Shown in pieces: positions 1 to 6,134 of a stretch of 13,361 bases of DNA. The DNA is from an uncultured Collinsella sp. GTDB taxonomy: Bacteria; Actinomycetota; Coriobacteriia; Coriobacteriales; Coriobacteriaceae. The notes beneath the pieces were generated by a model that was not told the DNA's origin, searched no databases, and was given only the letters and a program-made list of their open reading frames with translations. Within the stretch, counting starts at the first letter, position 1, and each line of letters begins with the position of its first letter. The position numbers and the translations under genes were made by a program. The stretch is taken from contig UQUX01000045.1 in the NCBI GenBank assembly GCA_900544425.1, forward strand, positions 1-13,361. The letters run 5' to 3'.

Positions 1-1035
1 CATGCCCTTGGTCCACGCGTTGGGAATGTGCTCCACAGGGTATGCCACGCGCGTGTTGTGCGTGATCGAGATGTCGTCGTAGTTGGGCTTGCGGTTCTCG
101 TCGAGCACCACGTTTTCGCAGATCGCGCCAAAGCGGACAGCGTTGAAGATCTCGGGCTCGTGGAACGCGTCCAAGCCCTCGCATTTGGCGTAGCAGCCAC
201 CTTCGATGTTGAAGATGCCCATGTCGGACCAACCGTGCTCGTCGTCGCCGATCAGCAGCCGCGTGGGGTTGGCCGAAAGCGTGGTCTTGCCCGTGCCCGA
301 AAGGCCAAAGAACACGGCGGTCTCGTGCGTGACGGGATCCATGCTGGCCGAGCAGTGCATGGGTAGCACGTCGTCCTCGACGGGCAGCAGGTAATTCATG
401 ACGCTGAAGATGGACTTTTTGATTTCGCCGGAGTAACCGGTGCCGGCAACCAAAATCACGCGCTCCTGGAAGTTGATGACCACGGCGGCGCTGGAGTTGA
501 GGCCCTTAATGGCGGGATCGCACTGGTAGCCGGGAGCGGCGAGCACGCAGAAGTCCGGCTCGCCGGTGCGTGCGATTTCACGGGCAAGCGGGCGGGCGAG
601 CATCTGCTTAATAAAGAGCGCTTGGCTGGCACGCTCGCAGGCGACAAGCAGGCGACGCGTATGGTTGCGATCGGCACCGGCCATACCGCGAGTGACGAAC
701 ACATCGCGCTCGTTGAGGTAGTTGACGATACCGGCCTTGATGGCCTCGTAGCTCTCGGCAGAAAGCGGGCGGTTGACGGCACCCCAGGCAATCTTGTCGT
801 GAACATCGGGGGTGTCAACGATAAAGCGGTCATTGGGGGAACGACCAGTGCGCTCCCCCGTCTCGATCACCAGCGCGCCGTTGGATGCCATGCGGCCTTC
901 TTCGCGGCGGATGGCGTGCTCGACGAGCTCCGCGGCGGATAGATCGACCAGCAGACGGGGCTGATTCTCGGCGGGATCTTCGACCAGCGCAATACCAAAG
1001 TTGGACAGAACTTCTGCAGGGGTAACACCAGGCAT
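1..1035 (-). CDS. pckA: Phosphoenolpyruvate carboxykinase (ATP), 5' part (C-terminus outside window)
   Basis: This cytosolic enzyme interconverts oxaloacetate + ATP and PEP + CO2 + ADP, the entry to gluconeogenesis or, in fermenters, CO2-fixing ATP formation. The window holds the first 345 codons of a protein that is usually about 530-540 aa. Visible motifs: RTGRSPNDR (residues 62-70, oxaloacetate-binding arginine region), YSGEIKK (201-207, metal-binding lysine), MHCSA (226-230, metal-binding histidine), the P-loop GLSGTGKTT (244-252, K250) and the kinase-2 motif GDDEHGW (263-269). These match the ATP-dependent, not the GTP-dependent, family. The ATG at 1033-1035 is preceded by AAAGGAGGC at good spacing. 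Upstream lie a 6-bp stem-loop (1077-1092) and a 16-bp palindrome (1110-1125) that may regulate it. The lactate permease gene lies upstream on the same strand, but the 278-bp gap and its inverted repeats suggest separate transcription. Confidence 0.96.
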   Translation of the reverse strand, partial: MPGVTPAEVLSNFGIALVEDPAENQPRLLVDLSAAELVEHAIRREEGRMASNGALVIETGERTGRSPNDRFIVDTPDVHDKIAWGAVNRPLSAESYEAIKAGIVNYLNERDVFVTRGMAGADRNHTRRLLVACERASQALFIKQMLARPLAREIARTGEPDFCVLAAPGYQCDPAIKGLNSSAAVVINFQERVILVAGTGYSGEIKKSIFSVMNYLLPVEDDVLPMHCSASMDPVTHETAVFFGLSGTGKTTLSANPTRLLIGDDEHGWSDMGIFNIEGGCYAKCEGLDAFHEPEIFNAVRFGAICENVVLDENRKPNYDDISITHNTRVAYPVEHIPNAWTKGM

Positions 1036-1076
1036 GGGGCCTCCTTTAAAAGCGCGACACGTGGACGCGGCGCGCA

Positions 1077-1092
1077 CTTTACTCACGTAAAG
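1077..1092 (-). promoter_or_regulatory. Small stem-loop in the pckA upstream/leader region
   Basis: CTTTAC (1077-1082) and GTAAAG (1087-1092) form a perfect 6-bp inverted repeat around a 4-nt spacer, 42 to 57 nt upstream of the pckA ATG. It could be an operator half-pair or a leader hairpin. Only the repeat is seen directly; the role is inferred. Confidence 0.35.
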
Positions 1093-1109
1093 CCCGTTGT
1101 ACCCGATAT

Positions 1110-1125
1110 GCAAAAACGTTTTTGC
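1110..1125. promoter_or_regulatory. 16-bp perfect palindrome upstream of pckA, LacI-family-operator-like
   Basis: GCAAAAACGTTTTTGC is a perfect even palindrome centred on CG, about 75 nt upstream of the pckA start codon. LacI/GalR-family regulators (PurR and CcpA-like proteins) typically bind even palindromes with a central CG flanked by A and T. A gluconeogenic gene is a plausible target of such carbon control. The palindrome is seen; the binding protein is inferred and none is encoded in the window. Confidence 0.45.
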
Positions 1126-1174
1126 GGCAACGGCGAAGCGCCCGCCCAACGGTCAAAAATCGCAGGCAAGCGGC

Positions 1175-1312
1175 CTAGTCGTTAGGGACGCTTTTAAACG
1201 ACTAGTCATTGGGGACACTCTTGAACAGACAACATTCAAGGAGTGTCCCCGGATGCCGGCACTTAGGGACGTTCCCAAAGTGCCGGCACATAAGGAACGT
1301 CCCTAAGTGCCG
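1175..1312. repeat. Cluster of nested inverted repeats (REP-like) between lctP and pckA
   Basis: There are three palindromic units in a row. Unit one: CTAGTCGTT (1175-1183) with AACGACTAG (1197-1205). Unit two: 1211-1225 with 1235-1250, a 15-bp stem with one bulged base around a 9-nt loop. Unit three: 1257-1275 with 1294-1312, a perfect 19-bp stem around an 18-nt loop. Part of unit three's left arm (1254-1264) can instead pair with 1278-1288 (11 bp, perfect), so two mutually exclusive folds exist. Unit three ends one base before the lctP stop codon (1314-1316), so it can also act as a 3' barrier or termination signal for that gene. The words TTAGGGACG, TTGGGGACAC and TTAGGGACGTTCC look like variants of one repeat family. 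Confidence 0.7.
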
Positions 1313-1313
1313 A

Positions 1314-2885
1314 CTACAGCGGCAGGCCTTGGCCGAGCATGGCTATGGCGCTCATCAGGACCAGCATGCCGGCGGCGTAGGGCAGGACGGCGCCCAGGAG
1401 TTCGGCATCCTTACCGCGCACGAGCACGGCGGCAAGACCAATGGCGAGGGTCTGCGGCGAGATCATCTTACCGGCGGCGACGCCCAGGGCGTTCAACGCG
1501 ACCATCCAGTAGTCGCTCACACCCAGCGCAGTGGCAGCCTGGCTCTGAATGGGGCCAAACAGCATGCCCGAGGACGTGCCCGAGCCGGTCACAAACGCAC
1601 CGACTGCGCCGATCCACGGAGCCAGAATCGGGTACAGCCCACCGGCGACGGCGATGCAGAACGCGCTGATCGAAGAGATCATGCCCGCATAGCCCATCAC
1701 CTTGGCACAGCCCAGCACCGAAAGCATCGTGATCACCGTCGGCATCATCTGCTTCACAGTCGCGGCCAGCACCTCGCCCATCATGCGTGGCGAAGCACCC
1801 TGAATGGCACCGCCGGCAAACGCCGCCAGGAAAATCCAGACGCCCGGCGTGTTGATCCACGAAAACGTAAGCGTACCGGGATTCTCACCGCAATACACCT
1901 GCACGTGGCTCGCAAACGGCGCGAGCGCGGCATGTACAGCGGGCACCAGGTTAGACGTGCCCAGCAGCAACACAAAGATCAGGATGAAGCACGACCAGGC
2001 CGAAAGCGCCGACTTAACGGTGAGCTTCTCCCCCGCCTCGATATTCATGTGAAAGCGTGCGTCCAGACGCCCCGACTTCTCGGCACGCATGGCAAGCGCA
2101 GCTGTCAGCGCGAGCGAAACGATGGATCCTACGACCACGGCCAGCTCGGGGCCCACAAACATGGCAACGACCAGAGCCGCGCCGACAAACGACACGCCGG
2201 AGAGCAACGCCACGCCGGCAACACCGTGCAGACGCTCGCCCACACTCGCGGCATTGCCCTGGTCATCGGCAACACGGCCCGCAACCAGCACAATAAATAG
2301 CGGCATCACCACAAAGAACGGCGCGAGCTGCACCAGCTGAACGGTCGCTAGGTGAAGGGAATCCAAACCCACCAGGTCGGCAACGGACACCGTGGGGATG
2401 CCGATGGAGCCGTAGGGCGTGGGCACGCCGTTGGCCAGCAGGCAGATGAGCACGGCAGGCACGGCCTCAAAGCCCAGGCCCGCGAGCATGCCGGCGGGAA
2501 TGGCGACAGCGGTACCGAAGCCGGCCATGCCCTCCATAAAGCCACCGAAGCACCAAGCCACGAGCAGCGCCAGCAGACGGCGGTCGTTGCTGATGGAGGT
2601 GATCATGCTGCCGATCACGTCCATGGCGCCCGTACGAACGCACAGGTTATACGTGAACACCGCGGCGATGATCACCAGGACGATGGGCCACAGAGCCATC
2701 AAAAAACCTTCGAGCGAGGCGGTCGCGATCTGCGCTGCCGGCAGGTGCCACCATGCGAAGGCAAGCAAGCACGAAAGGACAAACGATCCGATAGCGGCCT
2801 TCCAAGCTGGCCATTTAAAGCACAGCAGCATCACGACCAGCCAAATAATCGGCACAAGAGCCAGTAAGAATGCGGCGACGTCCAT
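1314..2885 (-). CDS. lctP: L-lactate permease family transporter (LctP/LldP type)
   Basis: This is a 523-aa polytopic inner-membrane protein of the LctP family (TC 2.A.14), whose members carry lactate and/or glycolate with protons. The translation is dominated by hydrophobic segments of about 20 residues from residue 5 to the C-terminus. It has the family hallmark EGMAGFGTAVAIPAGML (118-134) and a PTPYGSIGIP loop (155-164). Length is close to the usual 520-560 aa. The ATG at 2883-2885 has AAGGAGC a few bases upstream. pckA lies downstream on the same strand, which fits lactate uptake feeding gluconeogenesis, although the palindromes between them argue against simple co-transcription. Exact substrate and direction of transport cannot be told from sequence; export by a fermenter is possible. 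Confidence 0.93.
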   Translation of the reverse strand: MDVAAFLLALVPIIWLVVMLLCFKWPAWKAAIGSFVLSCLLAFAWWHLPAAQIATASLEGFLMALWPIVLVIIAAVFTYNLCVRTGAMDVIGSMITSISNDRRLLALLVAWCFGGFMEGMAGFGTAVAIPAGMLAGLGFEAVPAVLICLLANGVPTPYGSIGIPTVSVADLVGLDSLHLATVQLVQLAPFFVVMPLFIVLVAGRVADDQGNAASVGERLHGVAGVALLSGVSFVGAALVVAMFVGPELAVVVGSIVSLALTAALAMRAEKSGRLDARFHMNIEAGEKLTVKSALSAWSCFILIFVLLLGTSNLVPAVHAALAPFASHVQVYCGENPGTLTFSWINTPGVWIFLAAFAGGAIQGASPRMMGEVLAATVKQMMPTVITMLSVLGCAKVMGYAGMISSISAFCIAVAGGLYPILAPWIGAVGAFVTGSGTSSGMLFGPIQSQAATALGVSDYWMVALNALGVAAGKMISPQTLAIGLAAVLVRGKDAELLGAVLPYAAGMLVLMSAIAMLGQGLPL

Positions 2886-2989
2886 AGGTAGAAGCTCCTT
2901 GGTACCGCGTGGGCGGCATCGGGGGTGTCACAAAACTTCAACAGGATACCGCACGTTTACCGACAAATTACAGCCGCCCGCCGAAATTA

Positions 2990-3006
2990 TTGAACAATCC
3001 GTTCAA
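2990..3006. promoter_or_regulatory. Inverted repeat TTGAAC-N5-GTTCAA in the divergent intergenic region
   Basis: TTGAAC (2990-2995) and GTTCAA (3001-3006) form a perfect 6-bp inverted repeat with a 5-nt spacer. It lies between the divergent permease and flippase-like genes, about 26 bp upstream of the possible -10 box of the latter. The geometry suits a dimeric regulator. A LexA site of the Gram-positive type would need a 4-nt spacer, so that reading is not supported. Confidence 0.35.
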
Positions 3007-3031
3007 AAACACGAGCGAACACCGTCGCGTC

Positions 3032-3037
3032 TATACT
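3032..3037 (+). promoter_or_regulatory. Possible -10 box (TATACT) for the flippase-like gene
   Basis: TATACT lies 28 nt upstream of the TTG start at 3066, differing from TATAAT at one base. I see no convincing -35 hexamer at 16-18 bp spacing, so the call rests on the -10 alone. Confidence 0.35.
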
Positions 3038-3065
3038 AAAGCGCAGCAATAGAAAGGACTCCGCT

Positions 3066-4646
3066 TTGAGTATCACGCCCCTCGATAGCATTCGCCGCGC
3101 CATCGCCCGCCGCAACGGCACCTCCAACCCCGCTGCATCGAAGGACGGCGCCGCGAAGGCCCAGGGCGGCCGCATCGAGAACGGCCTCTTCCCTGCCTCG
3201 CACACTGCCGAGGAACTCGCACGCATCCAAGAGCTGAGTCAGCGCAACGCCGGCGGGCCCGATAGCAGCCAAGCCACACGTCGCCGGCGCGAACGCGATC
3301 GGGAGCCCGGCCCCGTCCGCCGCATGGTCAACGCTTGGTGGAACCGTCTGCTCGGCGCCGTCTACGGCGGCGGGTTCTCCATGCAGGAAGCGGAATACGA
3401 GGAGCACGCCACCCGCCGCGATTACCTTTGGAACGCTCTCGGCACCGCCGTGTGGGGCTTGGCGTTTCCGCTGCTCACCATCGTGTCCACACAGCTCGTG
3501 GGCGCCGAAGAAGCCGGCAAGTTCTCCATCGCCTTTGTCACCGGCACGCTCATCATGATCGCGTGCAACTACGGCGTGCGCAATTTCCAGGTCTCGGACA
3601 TCGACGAAAAGACGTCCTTCGCCTCCTACCAGCTCAATCGTTGGATCTGCGGAGCGCTCGCCCTAGGCTGCGGCCTCATGTATAGCAGCGCCCGCGGCTA
3701 TGACGCGCAGATGGCGACGATCGGCCTGGGCGTCTACCTGTATAAGGTCATCGACGGCGTCGCCGACGTGTACGAAGGCCGCCTGCAGCAGGCCGACAAA
3801 CTCTACTTGGCTGGAATGAGCCAAACGCTACGCTCCGTCGGCGTCATCGCGGTCTTCAGCGTGGCGCTGTTCCTCACGCGCAGCATGCCCATCGCGGCCA
3901 TGGACATGGGTGTCACCGCGATCGCCTCGCTCGTGCTGGTCACCGCGCCGCTCGCCCTGCTCGAGACCGAAAAATCGCGCCGCGTGAGCCTGCGCGAGGT
4001 CGGCCACCTGTTTGTCCAGTGCGCCCCGCTCTTTGGTGCACTGTTCCTGTTCAACCTTATCGAGAGCATGCCCAAGTTTGTGATGGAAGGCACGCTGGCA
4101 TACAAATATCAGCTGTACTTTAATGCCCTGTTCTTTCCTGCGCAGGCTATTTTGCTGAGCATTGGATTTATCTATAAACCGCAGCTCCTGCGCTTGTCGA
4201 ACATTTGGGCTAATCCTCGCAAGCGTCGTCGCTTTGACCTGATTATTGTTGCCGTTATGGCGCTGATCGTGGTCATCACCGGCATGTGCGCCGCATTTAT
4301 GGCAGGTCCCGGTATTCCCCTCATGAGCTTTATGTACGGCCTCAGCTTTGAGCGCTACCGTACGCTGGCGCTGCTGATGGTCGTCGCCGGCGGCGTCACC
4401 GCGGCCATCGACTTTATCTACGCCATCATCACGGTGCTACGCCACGCTAGAGACGTCACCAAGATCTACCTGATCTGCTTCGCCGTAAGCGTGGTGCTGC
4501 CGGTGATCCTGATTAAGCTGCTGGGTCTGATGGGCGCTGTAGTGAGCTACCTAGCCATCATGGCCCTACTCCTGGTGCTGCTGATAATCGAGTACCGCCG
4601 CATCCGCCAACGCATCGAACGCGACCGCAACCCATACGGCGCCTAA
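3066..4646 (+). CDS. Polysaccharide biosynthesis / MATE-superfamily flippase-like membrane protein
   Basis: The 526-aa product resembles Wzx-type lipid-linked saccharide flippases of the MOP/MATE superfamily, which move polysaccharide precursors across the membrane. Residues 1 to about 118 are soluble, rich in Ala, Arg, Gln and Ser, and include the very basic stretch TRRRRERDR (71-79); this extension is unusual for the family. From about 121 onward there are roughly 12 hydrophobic segments, starting with LWNALGTAVWGLAFPLLTIV, and the protein ends in a basic tail (EYRRIRQRIERDR). The proposed start is TTG, with AGAAAGGA seven bases upstream; no in-frame ATG near it has a better ribosome site. 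No glycosyltransferase genes are nearby, so the substrate is unknown. It converges on the phosphatase gene. A subfamily assignment is not possible by eye. Confidence 0.75.
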   Translation: MSITPLDSIRRAIARRNGTSNPAASKDGAAKAQGGRIENGLFPASHTAEELARIQELSQRNAGGPDSSQATRRRRERDREPGPVRRMVNAWWNRLLGAVYGGGFSMQEAEYEEHATRRDYLWNALGTAVWGLAFPLLTIVSTQLVGAEEAGKFSIAFVTGTLIMIACNYGVRNFQVSDIDEKTSFASYQLNRWICGALALGCGLMYSSARGYDAQMATIGLGVYLYKVIDGVADVYEGRLQQADKLYLAGMSQTLRSVGVIAVFSVALFLTRSMPIAAMDMGVTAIASLVLVTAPLALLETEKSRRVSLREVGHLFVQCAPLFGALFLFNLIESMPKFVMEGTLAYKYQLYFNALFFPAQAILLSIGFIYKPQLLRLSNIWANPRKRRRFDLIIVAVMALIVVITGMCAAFMAGPGIPLMSFMYGLSFERYRTLALLMVVAGGVTAAIDFIYAIITVLRHARDVTKIYLICFAVSVVLPVILIKLLGLMGAVVSYLAIMALLLVLLIIEYRRIRQRIERDRNPYGA

Positions 4647-4725
4647 TTAGCTGCCCGGTCACCGGAATTTGCGATGGAATCACCCCGTCTGGGGTCTCGT
4701 TGCGGACAATATTCATCACGCAAAA

Positions 4726-4848
4726 CTAAGTGAGTAGACTTTTACCGAATCCCCGACCACACCAACAGAGCACAAGTCTGTGACCTGCGGTTTTATTGAG
4801 GCAAATATGTTGGGTGCTCGGCATTTCCAAAAAAGTCTACTCACTTAG
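4726..4848. repeat. 123-bp element with 18-bp perfect terminal inverted repeats (MITE-like)
   Basis: CTAAGTGAGTAGACTTTT (4726-4743) is the exact reverse complement of 4831-4848. Inside the perfect ends, the inverted symmetry continues imperfectly for about 24 bases on each side (shared GAA, CCGA, CAC and CAACA blocks). The ancestral arms were therefore probably about 42 bp, with a short central part including GACCTGCGG. No ORF lies inside and no target duplication is evident. It could be a non-autonomous mobile element or a structured RNA or regulatory cruciform. The symmetry is seen; mobility is inferred. Confidence 0.6.
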
Positions 4849-4861
4849 CAAGCGGGCAGCC

Positions 4862-4908
4862 AAAAAAGAACCGCCGCGACGTCGTTTGACTCCGTTGCGA
4901 CGGTTTTT
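4862..4908. terminator. Bidirectional rho-independent terminator
   Basis: Arms AACCGCCGCGACG (4869-4881) and CGTTGCGACGGTT (4893-4905) pair over 13 positions with one mismatch and one G-U, around an 11-nt loop. The plus strand ends in GGTTTTT; the minus strand runs into TTCTTTTTT, from the A-rich stretch 4862-4868. It suits both converging genes, the flippase-like gene ending at 4646 and the phosphatase gene ending at 5042. Confidence 0.7.
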
Positions 4909-5041
4909 CGAGCATTTTCGCGCTGTCGAGGACGCAGACGCTCCTCATTTCTAGCGCTTACCGAGCAAGAAGGCGCTACTCTCCGAAAGTAGTCAAAAAA
5001 GCCCCGTCCCAAATTAGCTACGGTAGATCGGCGGAACAAGG

Positions 5042-5881
5042 TTATTCGCCCGGGTTGATGTTCGCGTAGAACTCGGCCCCGTCGTCCAGGCGCAGGATGC
5101 CCACGCGGCCGAACTCGGAGCCGGTGGCGGCGGCGCAGTCGATGTCGATGCGATCGGGCACACCAGCAGTGTCCTCGCCGCCCAAGCGCACGATCTGCCC
5201 GCGTCCCGATTCCTCATCGAGCCCCGCCAGACCACCGACCTCGCAATAGCGCCCAAGCGATACCGTGGGCGTGTGACCGCTCACCACGACCGGGCCCTTG
5301 CCCTCGGCAGAAAGCAGCCCGGTCGACGCATCCCAATAGCCATGACGAATCCACAGCAGGTCATCGGACGACTGCACCGCGAGCATCTGCTGCAGCAGCT
5401 CGCGATCGGCACCCACCGCTCCAACGCCATCGGCACAATCGACGCCATGCTCAAGCAAAAACGCGCGCGCCGCCTTCATCTCGATTCCAGCATGTACCAG
5501 CAGATACGGGCGCTCCTCGGTCTCGACCACTGCGTAGAGCGGCAGCGCGGCCATCCATCGCACGAGCTCCTCGTATGCCTCAAATTCCATGTCGTTGAGC
5601 TGCTCGCGCGTCGTCCAACCACCGTTGATATCCCAGGTCTCGGCATCGAGCGGATCCTGGCCAATGATGGCATCGAGCATGATCTGCTCGTGATTACCCT
5701 TGAGCACGTGGGCGTTGGGCAGCGAGCGCACGAGCTTAATAACGCCGACCGGATCGGGCCCGCGATCGATCATGTCGCCCAGCACGTACAGCGTGTCGTC
5801 GGACGTCAACGAGATCTTAGACAGGGCTTCGTCAAGCGCACGCACGTGCCCGTGAGCATCAGATGTCACATAGATCGCCAT
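5042..5881 (-). CDS. PPP-type metallophosphatase (calcineurin-like)
   Basis: This is a 279-aa cytosolic phosphatase of the calcineurin-like fold, PPP branch. Bacterial relatives are PrpA-type Ser/Thr phosphatases and ApaH-like dinucleoside polyphosphate hydrolases. The metal-binding motifs are complete: SDAHGH (7-12, D8 and H10), GDMIDRG (35-41, D36), GNHEQ (62-66, N63 and H64), LLVHAG (127-132, H130) and SGHTPT (201-206, H203). DAH replaces the more common DIH. RIDIDCAA (244-251) fits the C-terminal strand of the PPP core. The ATG at 5879-5881 is preceded by AAGGAGAGG. A likely promoter lies at 5957-5985 with an alternating AACTT/AAGTT array just downstream of it. Substrate (phosphoprotein or Ap4A) cannot be resolved here. 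Confidence 0.88.
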   Translation of the reverse strand: MAIYVTSDAHGHVRALDEALSKISLTSDDTLYVLGDMIDRGPDPVGVIKLVRSLPNAHVLKGNHEQIMLDAIIGQDPLDAETWDINGGWTTREQLNDMEFEAYEELVRWMAALPLYAVVETEERPYLLVHAGIEMKAARAFLLEHGVDCADGVGAVGADRELLQQMLAVQSSDDLLWIRHGYWDASTGLLSAEGKGPVVVSGHTPTVSLGRYCEVGGLAGLDEESGRGQIVRLGGEDTAGVPDRIDIDCAAATGSEFGRVGILRLDDGAEFYANINPGE

Positions 5882-5928
5882 GGTACGCCTCTCCTTGCAT
5901 TGCGGCCGAAGCCCGGCGCCGCAACTAA

Positions 5929-5952
5929 AACTTCAAGTTGAACTTAAACGTT
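5929..5952. promoter_or_regulatory. Alternating AACTT/AAGTT palindrome array, candidate operator
   Basis: AACTTCAAGTT (5929-5939) overlaps AAGTTGAACTT (5935-5945), both odd palindromes, and is followed by AACGTT (5947-5952). The array lies immediately downstream of the proposed -10 box of the phosphatase promoter, around the expected transcription start, where a bound repressor would block initiation. Function is inferred. Confidence 0.35.
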
Positions 5953-5956
5953 ACCC

Positions 5957-5985
5957 ATTGTACTCCGTTGCAATAAAGCTGGAAA
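5957..5985 (-). promoter_or_regulatory. Candidate promoter of the metallophosphatase gene
   Basis: Read on the minus strand, TTTCCA (5980-5985) and TACAAT (5957-5962) are separated by exactly 17 bp, with four and five matches to the -35 and -10 consensus. The start site would fall near 5950, giving a leader of about 70 nt. Confidence 0.45.
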
Positions 5986-6134
5986 GGGTTTCCGAGCAGA
6001 GGCAAAGACGGCAGCCGTCTATGACGATATCGCGCACGCCCGCAATCCAACCCCATAAACCCACCATCTTTGGGTACAAATAACCGCAGGCAACTGACCG
6101 TGCCACGCCAACCAACCAGGAGCGGACACCATCC

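Larger units (their letters stand above)
4647..5041. other. 395-bp convergent intergenic region with repeat element and terminator
   Basis: No credible gene is seen. From left to right it holds a short ACCCC/GGGGT hairpin (4682-4695), the 123-bp terminal-inverted-repeat element (4726-4848), the bidirectional terminator (4862-4908), a 5-bp CTACT/AGTAG hairpin (near 4977-4993), and a segment ending in CAAATTAGCTAC (5010-5021) that recurs inverted at 7747-7758. A 64-codon minus-strand frame across 4845-5039 has no ribosome site and is rejected. Confidence 0.7.

Noticed and set aside
1209..2300. 363-codon plus-strand frame antisense to the lactate permease gene
   Set aside because: It is rich in His, Arg and Gln as expected of a mirrored GC-rich membrane-protein gene, shares no family motif and begins inside the palindrome cluster; it is a shadow.
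2990..3006. LexA (SOS) box
   Set aside because: GAAC and GTTC are separated by 5 nt, while the Gram-positive LexA box needs 4; neither adjacent gene is an SOS gene.
4682..4695. ACCCC/GGGGT hairpin as terminator of the flippase-like gene
   Set aside because: The stem is only 5 bp and no T-run follows; the hairpin at 4869-4905 is a far better terminator.
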